Origin: Planctomycetota bacterium
GTDB lineage: Bacteria; Planctomycetota; Planctomycetia; Gemmatales; Gemmataceae
Direction of reading: 5' to 3'
Length of the DNA: 45,124 bases
Assembly (NCBI GenBank): GCA_003669555.1
Contig: QWOS01000037.1
Location: 1-45,124, forward strand
In this document: positions 35,777 through 44,171 of the stretch, piece by piece
How the letters are laid out: every line of letters starts with the position of its first letter
Position numbering within the stretch: the stretch's first letter is position 1
Notes under the pieces: generated by a model
What the model saw: only the letters and a program-made list of their open reading frames with translations
What the model was told of the DNA's origin: nothing
The model's database searches: none
Position numbers and translations under genes: made by a program

Positions 35777-36790
35777 ATGTGTGGCTTAACAGGCAAGCCA
35801 GTGAATCACCGCCTAAACGGGTTTACCCTGATTGAATTGCTGGTGGTGGTTGCCATTATCGCGGTTTTGGTGGGTTTGTTGATACCTGCGGTGCAGAAGG
35901 TGCGTGATGCCGCCAACCGGATGAGCTGCCAGAATAATCTGAAGCAGATAGGCCTTGCCCTGCACAACCACCACGACTCCCTGGGATACTTGCCAGCCCA
36001 GGGTGATTACAGACAAGCGGGTGGAACCGTTTACTGGAGCCTTTTTACGCGGATCCTGCCCTATGTGGAGCAGGAGAACCTGCAAAAACTGATTGATTTC
36101 AGCCGGCCAATCAGCCAGCAGCCCGAGGTGGCAAAAAAGAAAATCAAGCTATTGGTTTGCCCATCCGAGATCAATGACCGGGAGCGACCCGACACCCCCA
36201 CATTCACCCATTATCCCCTCAGTTACGGTGCCAATAACGGGACCTGGCAGGTGATGCAGCCACCAGCAGGCGTAGGTGACGGTGTTTTTATGGTCAACGG
36301 ATACACACGGTTGACTGACATTCTCGATGGCACCAGCAATACCCTCGGGGTAGCCGAGGTAAAAACCTTCACGCCGTATTTTCGCGAAGGCGCCAATCCT
36401 GCGGTGGGTGGGATAACGCCACCGCAAAACCCCACGCAACTGGAACCCTATTGGACTGCCAGTGAGTTCAAAACGGATAGCGGCCACACCGAGTGGGTGG
36501 ATGCCCGGGTGCACCAGACCGGATTCACCACCACATTCACACCCAACAGGGTGGTTCCCCACCATCGGGATGGACGGGCCTGGGATGTGGATTTCAATTC
36601 CAACCGCGAGGGGCGATCCGCCATCCTGCCCACATACGCCGCAGTTACCAGCCGAAGCTATCATGGCGGCGGAGTGAATGTGCTTTTGATGGATGGCAGT
36701 GCCCGGTTGATTCGCGATCAGATCAGCCTGGCAACATGGCGGGCGATGGGGACGAGGGCCGGACTCGATATTTTGCAACCAGTGGACTGA
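35777..36790 (+). CDS. DUF1559 pseudopilin-like protein
   Basis: A 337-residue protein with prepilin leader MCGLTGKPVNHRLNGFTLIE, the cleavage/methylation site and helix ([20 protein letters not shown]), then the DUF1559 domain: NNLKQIGLALHNHHDSLGYL, LTDILDGTSNTLGVAEVK and the intact H-x9-DG signature HGGGVNVLLMDGSARLI. ATG 35777 has an AGGA site 7 nt upstream; upstream ATG codons in frame add an AT-rich, lysine-rich lead that does not look like a leader. Unlike the copy at 25188-26189 it is not followed by a lipoprotein. Probable envelope-associated filament or surface protein; function not established. Confidence 0.92.
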   Translation: MCGLTGKPVNHRLNGFTLIELLVVVAIIAVLVGLLIPAVQKVRDAANRMSCQNNLKQIGLALHNHHDSLGYLPAQGDYRQAGGTVYWSLFTRILPYVEQENLQKLIDFSRPISQQPEVAKKKIKLLVCPSEINDRERPDTPTFTHYPLSYGANNGTWQVMQPPAGVGDGVFMVNGYTRLTDILDGTSNTLGVAEVKTFTPYFREGANPAVGGITPPQNPTQLEPYWTASEFKTDSGHTEWVDARVHQTGFTTTFTPNRVVPHHRDGRAWDVDFNSNREGRSAILPTYAAVTSRSYHGGGVNVLLMDGSARLIRDQISLATWRAMGTRAGLDILQPVD

Positions 36791-37189
36791 TAATCCCTGG
36801 TGTGTCACTGTGTGATTTTTTTGGCGAGGGGCCAGCTGCTTTCAGCATTCCAGTGCTTTCAGGTCATTGCAAGGAGTTGGACCCTCTTCCCTGCTTGCTT
36901 CGTGGGGCGGATGACTGCGTTGCAAGTGCCCCGGAACTTGCCACCTGACACCGGGACTGGATCAGGCGACCTTCACGCAACTTGAAATCCATTTTTCCGG
37001 GATAAAAGGTCCGAAAAAAGCAGGCCCATGAAAAAGCGGGAACTGGCTGAAAGCCAAAAAAAGCTTGAGCGAGTGACGAAATCGGCTGCTGCGGATGCGA
37101 ATGGCTGTGGCGGCTTTTTTCGCTTGAGCTGGTTGTCAGCAACGGGTAGGATGTCAATGCCCTCCCCCCGGTACCGGAACCCTCCGGCC
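36791..37189. other. Intergenic stretch upstream of a DUF1501 gene
   Basis: About 400 bp without a recognisable gene. A frame open from 37028 joins the DUF1501 gene but its N-terminal translation (Lys/Glu-rich, then Arg/Pro) does not resemble a Tat leader. A pair of short inverted stretches (AAAAAAAGC at 37056-37064 and GCTTTTTT at 37113-37120) could form a weak long-loop hairpin. No promoter could be assigned. Confidence 0.4.
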
Positions 37190-38623
37190 ATGGCTGTTTC
37201 CTTGCGACACCCTGTTCTTCAGCGCCGGCAGATGCTGCAGGCGGGCGGTATTGCGTTGCTGGGTCTGGGCCTGTCGCACCTCGAAGGGCTGCGGGCGGCG
37301 GCCCCCGGCGGCGCCAGGGGCAGGCAGCGCTCGGCCATCTTTGTTTTCCTGTCCGGCGGGCTGGGCCAGCACGACAGCTTCGACATGAAGCCCAACGCCC
37401 CGGAAAACATCCGGGGCGAATTCAAACCCATCGCCACCCGCACCCCGGGCGTGCAAATCTGCGAGCATCTGCCCCGGCTGGCTGGCTGCTCGCAGCACTG
37501 GTCGCTGGTGCGCTCGCTCACCCACGGCACCAACGACCACTCCGCCGCTCACCTGATGATGCTGACCGGCCGCGGGGTGTTGCCCCGTGGTTTCAATGGC
37601 AGCAAGCCCCAGGAGACCGACTGGCCCAGCATGGCGGCGGTGGCCCAGGCGGCCCTGCCGCGGCTGGACAATCTGCCCCCCGCCGTGGTGCTGCCCGAGC
37701 GGCTGGTCCACAACACCGGGCGGGTGCTGCCCGGCCAGTTTGCCGGGCTGATGGGCCGGCAGCGCGATCCGTGGTTCCTCGAGGCCTCGCGCTTTGAGCC
37801 CAAAGCCTATGGCGCCTACCCCGCCTATGAATTCGACCATCAGGACCGCGATTACAAGCAGGCCCGGGGCCAGTTCGAGATTCCTGACCTCAGCCTGCCG
37901 GCCATGGTGGATGGCCTGCGGCTGGATGGCCGCCTCGATCTGCTGGGCCGGGTGGATGCCCGCCGCCGCGAGCTCGATGGCGCCGCCGGCAGTCTCGACA
38001 GCCTGCGTCAGAAGGCGGTGGCCTTGCTGGTGGATGCGCGGGTGCGCCAGGCCTTTGATATCCGCCACGCCCCGGCGCGGTCGGTGGAACAGTATGGCGA
38101 CAATGCCTTCGGCTGGTCCTGCCTGATGGCGGCGCGGCTGGTGGAGGCTGGCGTGGGGCTGGTGCAGGTGAACCTGGGCAACAACGAGACCTGGGATACC
38201 CACGGCAACGCTTTCCCCCACTTGCGCGACAAACTCTACCCGCCCGCCGACCGCGCCCTGGCGGCGCTGCTCATGGATCTGGCCACCCGGGGCCTGCTCG
38301 ATTCTACCCTGGTGCTGGTGGCGGGTGAATTTGGCCGCACCCCCCGGGTGAGCCGCCTGCCCGAGCATTACAAGCTGGCGGGCCGCGATCACTGGGGCGC
38401 GGCACAGAGCGTGCTACTGGCCGGGGGCGGGGTGGTTGGCGGGCGCGTGGTGGGCTCCACCGACAAGAACGGCGCCTACCCTTCCACCGATCCGCAAACT
38501 CCCGAGAACCTCGCCGCCACCCTGTACCAGGCGCTGGGCATCCCGCGCGAGGCGCACTGGGCCGATGTGGAAAACCGCCCCCACTTTGTCTACCACGGCG
38601 AGCCGATCCGCGGCCTGCTCTGA
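37190..38623 (+). CDS. DUF1501 protein (Tat-exported)
   Basis: A 477-residue DUF1501 family protein. The start ATG 37190 gives MAVSLRHPVLQRRQMLQAGG, a twin-arginine signal followed by a hydrophobic stretch; ATG 37151 or 37157 would add 11-13 residues and cannot be excluded. Family elements: SAIFVFLSGGLGQHDSFDMK, HLPRLAGCSQHWSLVRSLTH with TNDHSAAHLMMLTGR, WDTHGNAFPHLRDKLYPPAD, VAGEFGRTPRVSRL, DHWGAAQSVLLAGGGVVGGR, TPENLAATLYQALGIPR. This variant differs from the other two in the window and represents a separate subfamily. It stands alone, upstream of a 44-bp tandem repeat and a convergent Gfo/Idh/MocA gene. Function unknown; probably a periplasmic hydrolase. Confidence 0.92.
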   Translation: MAVSLRHPVLQRRQMLQAGGIALLGLGLSHLEGLRAAAPGGARGRQRSAIFVFLSGGLGQHDSFDMKPNAPENIRGEFKPIATRTPGVQICEHLPRLAGCSQHWSLVRSLTHGTNDHSAAHLMMLTGRGVLPRGFNGSKPQETDWPSMAAVAQAALPRLDNLPPAVVLPERLVHNTGRVLPGQFAGLMGRQRDPWFLEASRFEPKAYGAYPAYEFDHQDRDYKQARGQFEIPDLSLPAMVDGLRLDGRLDLLGRVDARRRELDGAAGSLDSLRQKAVALLVDARVRQAFDIRHAPARSVEQYGDNAFGWSCLMAARLVEAGVGLVQVNLGNNETWDTHGNAFPHLRDKLYPPADRALAALLMDLATRGLLDSTLVLVAGEFGRTPRVSRLPEHYKLAGRDHWGAAQSVLLAGGGVVGGRVVGSTDKNGAYPSTDPQTPENLAATLYQALGIPREAHWADVENRPHFVYHGEPIRGLL

Positions 38624-38744
38624 GGCGGGCGGGGTGGGTGGAATGGTCCACCGGGTGGAGCTGGTTTTTCCCGCTGGCATCGCAGCGGGGCCACCCCCAG
38701 GGCCGTTACCCGGGCGCGGTCCCGCCAGCCGGTGGGGCAGGGCC

Positions 38745-38875
38745 TTGCTGCGGTTGTCGAGGCCCCCGCCGGTTACTCCGCCATCCGTTTGCTGCGGTCG
38801 TCCAGGCGGGCCCGGTTACTCCGCCATCCGTTGGCTGCGGTCGTCCAGGCCCCCGCCGGTTACTCCGCCATCCGT
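38745..38875. repeat. Tandem repeat, three copies of a 43-44 bp unit
   Basis: Copies at 38745-38788 (44 bp), 38789-38831 (43 bp) and 38832-38875 (44 bp), sharing TTACTCCGCCATCCGTT and GCTGCGGTCGTCCAGGC cores, plus a partial fourth copy of the leading TGGCTGCG. Each copy contains the sequence that encodes, on the minus strand, the last residues and stop (SQRMAE-stop) of the Gfo/Idh/MocA gene; the copy nearest the gene is the functional stop. Differences between copies are small, so the duplications look recent. Confidence 0.9.
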
Positions 38876-40092
38876 TGGCTGCGCAGGCTCTGGTTGGCCA
38901 GGTGGGCGGCGTTGGCGGCGGTGATGCCGGCCTCCAGAGGGGCGCTGGGCTGTTTGCCTGCCCGTATGGCCTGGAGCCAGTCGGTCAGGTGGAGCAGTTC
39001 GCCATCGGGCTGGTCATAGAAGTCGGCACCCCGGCGGCCGGTGCCCAGGATCATTTCCTGGGGCTTGACCGCCTTGTTGGGGTCGGGGATCAGTTCCATG
39101 CGGCCCCGGTCGCAGTAAATGCTGCCTTCGGTGCCCATGAAGGTGATCATCGCCCCGTGCCGGGCGTTGCTGAAGGTGCCCTCAAAGTGGGCGGTCACGC
39201 CGCCGGGGTAGGTGAGCAGGGTCTGCACACTGTCGGGCGTTTCCCACACGCCCTCGGCGTTGATGAAACTGCCCACCGAGGCGGCGCCCACCGGGGCTTG
39301 CAGATTGAGCAGGGCATGGGCCACATCAATCCAGTGCACCATCAGGTCGGTGAAGATGCCACCGCCAAAGTCCCAGAACCAGCGCCAGTGCACCATCTTG
39401 TAGGGATCGTAGGCCTGCCGGGGTGCGCTGCCGACAAACGCGGGCCAGTCCACCGACTGGAGGGCGATGGGGGGCAGGTCTTTTTTGAAGCGGGCCGAGT
39501 TGCGGTTCCAGGTCAGGTGGACCTTGTGGACCTTGCCGATGGCGCCCGAACGGATCAGCTCACCCGCCTTCTGGATGTGGGGCATGCTGCGCTGCTGCAT
39601 GCCCACCTGGCAGATGCTTTTCGAGGCCGCCTGCGCCGCGCGCAAAGCCTTCGCCTCGGAGGGGGCGTGGGTGAGGGGCTTTTCCACATAAACATGCTTG
39701 CCGGCCTGGCAGGCGGCGATGGTCATGGGGGCATGCCAGTGGTCGGGTGAGCCGATCAGCACTGCGTCGATGTCTTTGCGTTCGAGCAAGGCGCGGAAAT
39801 CGCGGCTGGCGGGGATGTCGGCTTTGGCGGGGGCAATGTCGGTGAGATGCTTGCGGGTGGTGGCCACCTGGTCATCGCGCACCTCGGCAATGGCCACCAG
39901 ATCCAGCCCGGGAATCTTCACCACGCTCCGCAGCAGGTGCCTGGCCCGGCCCCCGCTGCCCAGCACTGCCAGACGCAGGGTGTCGGCGGCGGCGGTGGCG
40001 CGCCCGGTGGCCAGCCCCTGCACGGCAGCCACTGTAGAAGCGGCCAGCCAGTCACGGCGATCGATCAGGTGGAGAGGGGTCGAGGCGGGCAT
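38860..40092 (-). CDS. Gfo/Idh/MocA family oxidoreductase, Tat-exported
   Basis: A 410-residue NAD(P)-dependent sugar dehydrogenase-like protein. The ATG at 40092 is preceded by GAAGGA, 9 nt upstream; a TTG two codons earlier would also fit. A twin-arginine signal (DRRDWLAASTVAAVQGLATG) precedes the Rossmann fold LRLAVLGSGGRARHLL. Landmarks are VLIGSPDHWHAPMTIAACQAGKHV (H-rich), VYVEKPLTHAPSEAKAL (EKP motif) and HWRWFWDFGGGIFTDLMVHW (the C-terminal sheet with Asp-x-Gly-Gly and the His pair). Exported members of this family are typical of planctomycetes and act on sugars or glycosides; their substrate is not known. The stop lies inside the last copy of the 44-bp tandem repeat. Confidence 0.93.
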   Translation of the reverse strand: MPASTPLHLIDRRDWLAASTVAAVQGLATGRATAAADTLRLAVLGSGGRARHLLRSVVKIPGLDLVAIAEVRDDQVATTRKHLTDIAPAKADIPASRDFRALLERKDIDAVLIGSPDHWHAPMTIAACQAGKHVYVEKPLTHAPSEAKALRAAQAASKSICQVGMQQRSMPHIQKAGELIRSGAIGKVHKVHLTWNRNSARFKKDLPPIALQSVDWPAFVGSAPRQAYDPYKMVHWRWFWDFGGGIFTDLMVHWIDVAHALLNLQAPVGAASVGSFINAEGVWETPDSVQTLLTYPGGVTAHFEGTFSNARHGAMITFMGTEGSIYCDRGRMELIPDPNKAVKPQEMILGTGRRGADFYDQPDGELLHLTDWLQAIRAGKQPSAPLEAGITAANAAHLANQSLRSQRMAE

Positions 40093-40153
40093 GGGCAAGT
40101 TCCTTCAGGGTTTCACCAGTCTCGCCGAATCCATGGCCAAAGCAAGCGGAATT

Positions 40154-40990
40154 TCAGGCTTTTTCAGCGGCCTCGAGAACACGCCACTGGCCTTTTTCGT
40201 GCGGAGTCGGCACCTCGGCCAGGCCCGCCTCCAACCGGGCCCAATCGCTTGCCGGGAAAGAGCCCAGCACCGCCCGGATGGTTTTCTTGTCGCGGGTGAG
40301 CAGATTCACCAGCCAGGGCTCAAAAGTTTGCCAGTGCCCCAAGCCGGCGTGGCCCATGTAACTGCCCACCGTGCCCAGACGCATGCCGTCTTCCGCCGGT
40401 GCGCCGGTCATGCGGGCCAGTGGCACCTGGATGATTTTCACCACCCAGTGTTTTTCGCCCAGGCCACTATCGAGATCGGTCATCACCGCCACCAGCCCCC
40501 TGGCGGCATCGACCACCACCGCCGGATTGGCATAGCCATGGATCATCAGGCGGCCAAAAGCATACCACGACCAGCCACAGGCCCCCAGGGTCACAGCGCC
40601 CAGAAGCAGCAACCCGCAGGCCAGCAGGGTATCGCCGATGGTGAAGCCCCACACAGCCAGACCCAGGCAAACCATGCCGAAAGCCAGCACGCCCAGGGTA
40701 CCGCGCGGATTGTGTCCCCAGGCGAAGAGGTAATCCACCCGCACATTGCCGGGATTGGCGGCCACAGCGTCGCCGCTGAGTCTGCGGTCCAAAGCGGTCT
40801 GAGCGGGGGCGATCTGGGGGGTGGCATCGACGGTGACCTCCACCGCCTCGGCGGCCTCGTCCTCCAGCACCTCGAGCAGATCGGGAAGCATGACAACGGC
40901 CTTGCAAGCCGGGCATTTGGCCTGCTTGCCAGCCATTTCATCCGGCGCACCCAGCCTCTTGCCACAGGCACAGCTAACAGAAATGGCCAT
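40154..40990 (-). CDS. Zinc-ribbon membrane protein, function unknown
   Basis: A 278-residue protein opening MAISVSCACGKRLGAPDEMA. It has a short N-terminal zinc ribbon (CACG then CPACK, four Cys within about 25 residues) as in planctomycete zinc-ribbon sensors. An acidic linker follows, then two hydrophobic segments (LGVLAFGMVCLGLAVWGF and LLACGLLLLGAVTLGACGW) separated by a short loop. The remaining roughly 140 residues are soluble and hydrophilic. I recognise no enzymatic domain. ATG 40990 places the ribbon at the N-terminus; the upstream frame is Pro/Gly-rich shadow. It lies 61 nt upstream of the Gfo gene on the same strand, so co-transcription is possible. The name is descriptive only. 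Confidence 0.7.
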   Translation of the reverse strand: MAISVSCACGKRLGAPDEMAGKQAKCPACKAVVMLPDLLEVLEDEAAEAVEVTVDATPQIAPAQTALDRRLSGDAVAANPGNVRVDYLFAWGHNPRGTLGVLAFGMVCLGLAVWGFTIGDTLLACGLLLLGAVTLGACGWSWYAFGRLMIHGYANPAVVVDAARGLVAVMTDLDSGLGEKHWVVKIIQVPLARMTGAPAEDGMRLGTVGSYMGHAGLGHWQTFEPWLVNLLTRDKKTIRAVLGSFPASDWARLEAGLAEVPTPHEKGQWRVLEAAEKA

Positions 40991-41302
40991 GACAATACCC
41001 GTAGGAATGAGCGGAATCGGGCCGGTCATTTCCCGGCACCCACAGGCAAGGTACGCTATTGCGGCCCAGCCGGAAAGCAAGCCGCCCGATTCCTCTCCCC
41101 GCCACCGCATACTCCCCCCTGCTGACATCCCGCCAGGGCCAGACAATCCCCCCCCTCCCAACCCCCAACGGGTGCGCCATCAGGTACCCCAGGCAATGCC
41201 CTGGAAACCGTCCACAGGCACGAATCGCGGGCCAAAGGTCTACCCTGAATACCTCACGATTAGGCCGGGCCTTCAGCCCTCGGATATTTTGGGGCGGACA
41301 GT
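40991..41302. other. Intergenic stretch without recognised gene
   Basis: About 310 bp between the zinc-ribbon gene start and the hairpin repeats. It is C-rich in its first half and shows no convincing gene or promoter. Confidence 0.4.
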
Positions 41303-41346
41303 CCCAGGGCGTTGCCCTGGGCTACCTTAGGCCGCCCCGTTGGGGC
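41303..41346. repeat. Twin-hairpin intergenic repeat (REP-like)
   Basis: Two adjacent perfect hairpins with GTT loops: CCCAGGGC-GTT-GCCCTGGG at 41303-41321 and GCCCC-GTT-GGGGC at 41334-41346. A looser relative, CCAGG...CCTGG, occurs near 41190-41205. The sequence resembles palindromic intergenic elements I know to be scattered through planctomycete genomes; copy number elsewhere in this genome cannot be seen here. Confidence 0.7.
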
Positions 41347-41460
41347 TTCGGAAGGGTTGGATCTGTCCCCCGTTGGTTGGGAGGAAACACGGGGCAGATT
41401 ATCCATGCATGGTGCCAATCGGAATGGTGGCCAGGGAATATCTATGGAACCCGGGTGCAG

Positions 41461-41796
41461 CAATTGATTACGCTGCCAGGATTCGCCCATTGAGAGCCTG
41501 GAGCCTTTGCGGGGCGCTCCTTTGGATATGCAGGAATGCCACCGGACCAATATCACAGAAATTGAGGCGTTTACAGGCAATGCCACCTTGGGTACCTTGA
41601 TCCTGTACTCGACCCGGGTGGTGGATCTGACGCGCTGCTCAAAACCTTACCCCGGTTGCGTATGCTAGCGCTGAGTTACAACCCCGCGCGGAACCAGTCT
41701 TTATTGGGCTCGCTTGCGGTGCTGGAGGAAATCAACGGGCAGCCGGCGAAGACATTTTTGAAGAATAACCAGGTGGGGCCGGCCTTGTTGCAATGA
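41461..41796 (+). pseudogene. Remnant of a leucine-rich-repeat protein
   Basis: Translation in one frame from about 41483 gives SPIESLEPLRGAPLDMQECH, then EIEAFTGNATLGTLILYSTR, the LRR consensus of planctomycete proteins. The frame then breaks near 41630. The matching next frame continues LLKTLPRLRMLALSYNPARN and ends LAVLEEINGQPAKTFLKNNQ, close to a TGA at 41794-41796; this resembles the usual C-terminus (INGKPxxxF) of such proteins. There is no start codon and one frameshift, so this is a decayed 3' fragment. The 5' end of the original gene is not visible upstream. Confidence 0.7.
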
Positions 41797-41866
41797 ATGG
41801 TTTTTGCGGGCAGTTTGGGCTGCCCGATATTTTTACCTTGCTCAAACTTTTATTTTGCTGAAGCTT

Positions 41867-42775
41867 TTATTTTTCCAGGGCTTTGCTTAGGAAGCTCTTC
41901 AGCAGCCTGGTGCCTGGGTCTTCGGGTAGGCCGATGTCGTTGTTGATTTTATCGTGGGTGGATTCGCTTGCGCCGTAGAGGGTGGTGGGAATAGCAGCGA
42001 CTTTGAGGGTGTTGGCCAGCCTTTGGGCTTGGGCGTTGTTATCGGGGTGGCCAGCGACATACATGATGAGAAATGGTGGGATGTTTTTGCCTTGGGCCAC
42101 ATGGGTGACGGCGGAATAGTCTTGGTGTTTTTGGGGGGTGTTGCCGAACTTGACCCGGTGGCCGAAGGTGGGCATGGGCAGGCCATGGACCCGGGCGCGG
42201 GTTTCGGCCATTTCGATGATGGCGGGGACATCGTAGGTATCGCCATCGACTGGGACACAGCCTTTAAGGATGGTGAGGGGCAAACCTTCGGCCTTGAGGT
42301 AGCGGTCGTCTGTGCAGACGATGGCGGCTAGTTGGGCGCCGGCGGAGTGGCCCATGACGAAAATTTGTTTGGGGTCGCCGCCGTGTTTGGCGATGTTGTC
42401 GTGGGTCCAGCGGATGGCCTTGGCCACATCGCGGATGATGGTGGCCATGTCGACTTGGGGCAGTAGTCGGTAGTTGGTGGAGACGAAGACAAAGCCCAAG
42501 TCATTGAAGGCTTTTGGTTTGAGTTGCACGGCGGACTTGTCGCCTGTTTGCCAGCCGCCGCCATGGACCCAGAAGACCACGGGCAGATTTTGCGCGTCTT
42601 TGGGTGAGTGGATGTCCAGCACTTGGCGGGTGTGGCCGCCGGCCGCATAGGGGATATCTTTTTGCACGGACTGGGCGGGAGTGGCCAGGGCCAGGGTTGC
42701 GAGGAATGCCAGTGCGGTGAGGGGTTTGATTGTTGCCAGTATGGCGATTTGGATTTTTGATAGTGAATTTGACAT
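41867..42775 (-). CDS. Secreted alpha/beta hydrolase (esterase/lipase-like)
   Basis: A 302-residue exported esterase. The ATG at 42775 ([20 protein letters not shown]) opens a signal peptide ending near ATPAQS; a longer in-frame lead to 42850 is not leader-like. The oxyanion loop is [12 protein letters not shown], the nucleophile elbow [14 protein letters not shown] (GxSxG), and the C-terminal catalytic His lies near [15 protein letters not shown] with an acid before it. It fits the BD-FAE/carboxylesterase group of planctomycetes, acting on short-chain or feruloyl-type esters. It is the only intact gene in a decayed, transposon-rich segment and has lower GC than its neighbours, so recent acquisition is possible. 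Confidence 0.88.
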   Translation of the reverse strand: MSNSLSKIQIAILATIKPLTALAFLATLALATPAQSVQKDIPYAAGGHTRQVLDIHSPKDAQNLPVVFWVHGGGWQTGDKSAVQLKPKAFNDLGFVFVSTNYRLLPQVDMATIIRDVAKAIRWTHDNIAKHGGDPKQIFVMGHSAGAQLAAIVCTDDRYLKAEGLPLTILKGCVPVDGDTYDVPAIIEMAETRARVHGLPMPTFGHRVKFGNTPQKHQDYSAVTHVAQGKNIPPFLIMYVAGHPDNNAQAQRLANTLKVAAIPTTLYGASESTHDKINNDIGLPEDPGTRLLKSFLSKALEK

Positions 42776-42854
42776 AGAGGAAGCCTCTTGATGTTTGCTC
42801 TTGGTAAAGTGTGCTTGGGAAGAGTTTAGCAGGTGGGGCCTTGGGGGCAACTAT

Positions 42855-43109
42855 GGATTGAGCCAGCGGCAGGTCGTGATGGACGGGCAGCAGACGAAGG
42901 CAGTGCATCAGATTGAAGTCCGCGACGTCAACGGCACGCCGTCGACTGCGGTGCTGGATATCAGGTACCATCGGATGACGGTTTGCCCACCGATCGGCAA
43001 GGACCAGCGCTACGGGCCCGTGGAACTGACTCTGATCCACGCGACCGAGCGGGGCACGCCGAATGGCCGCGAGCCGATCCGGTGGAAACTGGTCACCAAT
43101 CTGCCGGTC
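42855..43109 (+). pseudogene. IS4-family transposase fragment
   Basis: About 85 codons translate to a middle part of an IS4-type (DDE_Tnp_1) transposase. HQIEVRDVNGTPSTAVLDIR and VELTLIHATERGTPNGREPI, then RWKLVTNLPV, match the beta-rich insertion domain ending in the EPIxWxLLTxLPV signature. The N-terminal and C-terminal parts are missing. It ends abruptly after LPV where RHS sequence on the other strand begins, so it is a truncated remnant. Confidence 0.8.
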
Positions 43110-43123
43110 GCATGTAAGGCGGA

Positions 43124-43549
43124 GACGGGGCTCCAAACATTGCGGGTGACGGTGTTGGAGCCAACCTTGGTCTCCAACAGTTGCCAATCACTACTGAAGA
43201 AACGGTCGGTGACGGTGGAACCGACTGTGTCGGTCACATGGCGGTGCAGGGCATCCTGGCCATAGGTGACGATCACCACATTCGACGAATTCTTGACCTG
43301 AATGACCTTGTACCAGGCATCGTAGACGAAGCGGTTGTTGTTCTCGTCGGTGGTCAGATTGCCGTTGCTGTCGTAGGTGGTGGTGCCGCTGACGGCGGTG
43401 ATTTCGTTTTGCTTGTTGGCCGACCGTGTCTGGGTCGTGCTGTGGGTAGTGAAGGAATCCCAGTTGCCGACGGCGTCGTAGTCCCACGACTGGCTGCTTG
43501 ATGGAGAGCCGGTGACATCGGTCTTGGTGCCGTTCAGGGGGCCAAGCTT
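43124..43549 (-). pseudogene. RHS-repeat protein fragment
   Basis: On the minus strand, translation gives WDYDAVGNWDSFTTHSTTQT, TTYDSNGNLTTDENNNRFVY, DAWYKVIQVKNSSNVVIVTY and TDRFFSSDWQLLETKVGSNT, then NVWSPV. These are YD-type RHS repeats of a large toxin-delivery or wall-associated protein. No start, no stop and no core end are present. The fragment is bounded by IS4 sequence on one side and IS66 sequence on the other, so it is the leftover of a gene broken by insertions. Confidence 0.82.
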
Positions 43550-43759
43550 GTAACTGGCGAGCGGATACTGCGAAGCCTGGTCCTGTGGCGGAAGATCTCC
43601 TTCGGCTGCCACAGTGAAAAAGGCTTCCATTTCGTCGAGCGGGTCTTGATCGTGACACAAACCCTCAAGGTGCAGGGCAAGGCGGTCTTCCAGTTCCTCT
43701 GCAACGCCATCGCCGCCCACAGAAACAGCACGCCTGCGCCTTCACTCGTTAGGCGGTGA
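43550..43759 (+). pseudogene. IS66-family transposase C-terminal fragment
   Basis: About 69 codons give LVTGERILRSLVLWRKISFG, then CHSEKGFHFVERVLIVTQTL, then KVQGKAVFQFLCNAI and a stop at 43757-43759. The stretch RKISFGxxSEKGxxFVERxLTVxxTxxxQG is the C-terminal signature of IS66-type transposases. Nothing upstream on this strand continues the protein; the RHS fragment begins immediately before it. It is therefore a 3' remnant of an insertion. Confidence 0.78.
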
Positions 43760-44171
43760 ACGGTTACCAATTTCTGCTGGCCGGTGCAGACGCTGGGGGT
43801 TCGGGAGAGCCCAGCACAGCCGTGGCAGCAGAGGACCCCAGCCATGGCGGCAGGATTGACGGATCATGTCTGGTCATTGGGAGTGGATAGACCGACCAAG
43901 CGCTTAACGGAAGTAGGACCCAAGCAAGAAGGCTGTTTGTTTGATTCCAACTGATCAGAAACCCATTCCTCAGTAGTCATTTCTTTTGCATTTGATAGGA
44001 ATCATGTAGTTGAGCCGAAAATGACATTAAGTGGCGACATTCTGGTAGAAATAGGGTGGATGAGAGGTCTTTTTTCTGGCCCGTGCCTCCATTATCCCGG
44101 CCAACTGCCTAAGTCCTACAACGGTAAGATTAAGTCTGATTTGGTTTCGCTCATGGATGGGTTGGATTGGA
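43760..44171. other. Intergenic stretch before the TetR-type gene
   Basis: About 410 bp without a recognisable gene, between the IS66 remnant and the TetR-type start. Lower GC than most of the window. It should hold the TetR promoter, but no clear promoter motif or inverted operator was identified. Confidence 0.4.

Noticed and set aside
37154..38392. 412-codon open frame on the minus strand across a DUF1501 gene
   Set aside because: Antisense shadow; the plus strand has Tat signal and DUF1501 motifs.
39698..41125. 475-codon open frame on the plus strand across the Gfo and zinc-ribbon genes
   Set aside because: It spans two genes and their intergenic gap in the opposite direction; translation is His/Gln/Pro-rich and featureless.
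43560..43845. Minus-strand frames upstream of the RHS fragment that look like an N-terminal extension
   Set aside because: The stretch is the reverse complement of the IS66 C-terminus, whose plus-strand translation has the family signature; so RHS ends near 43549.
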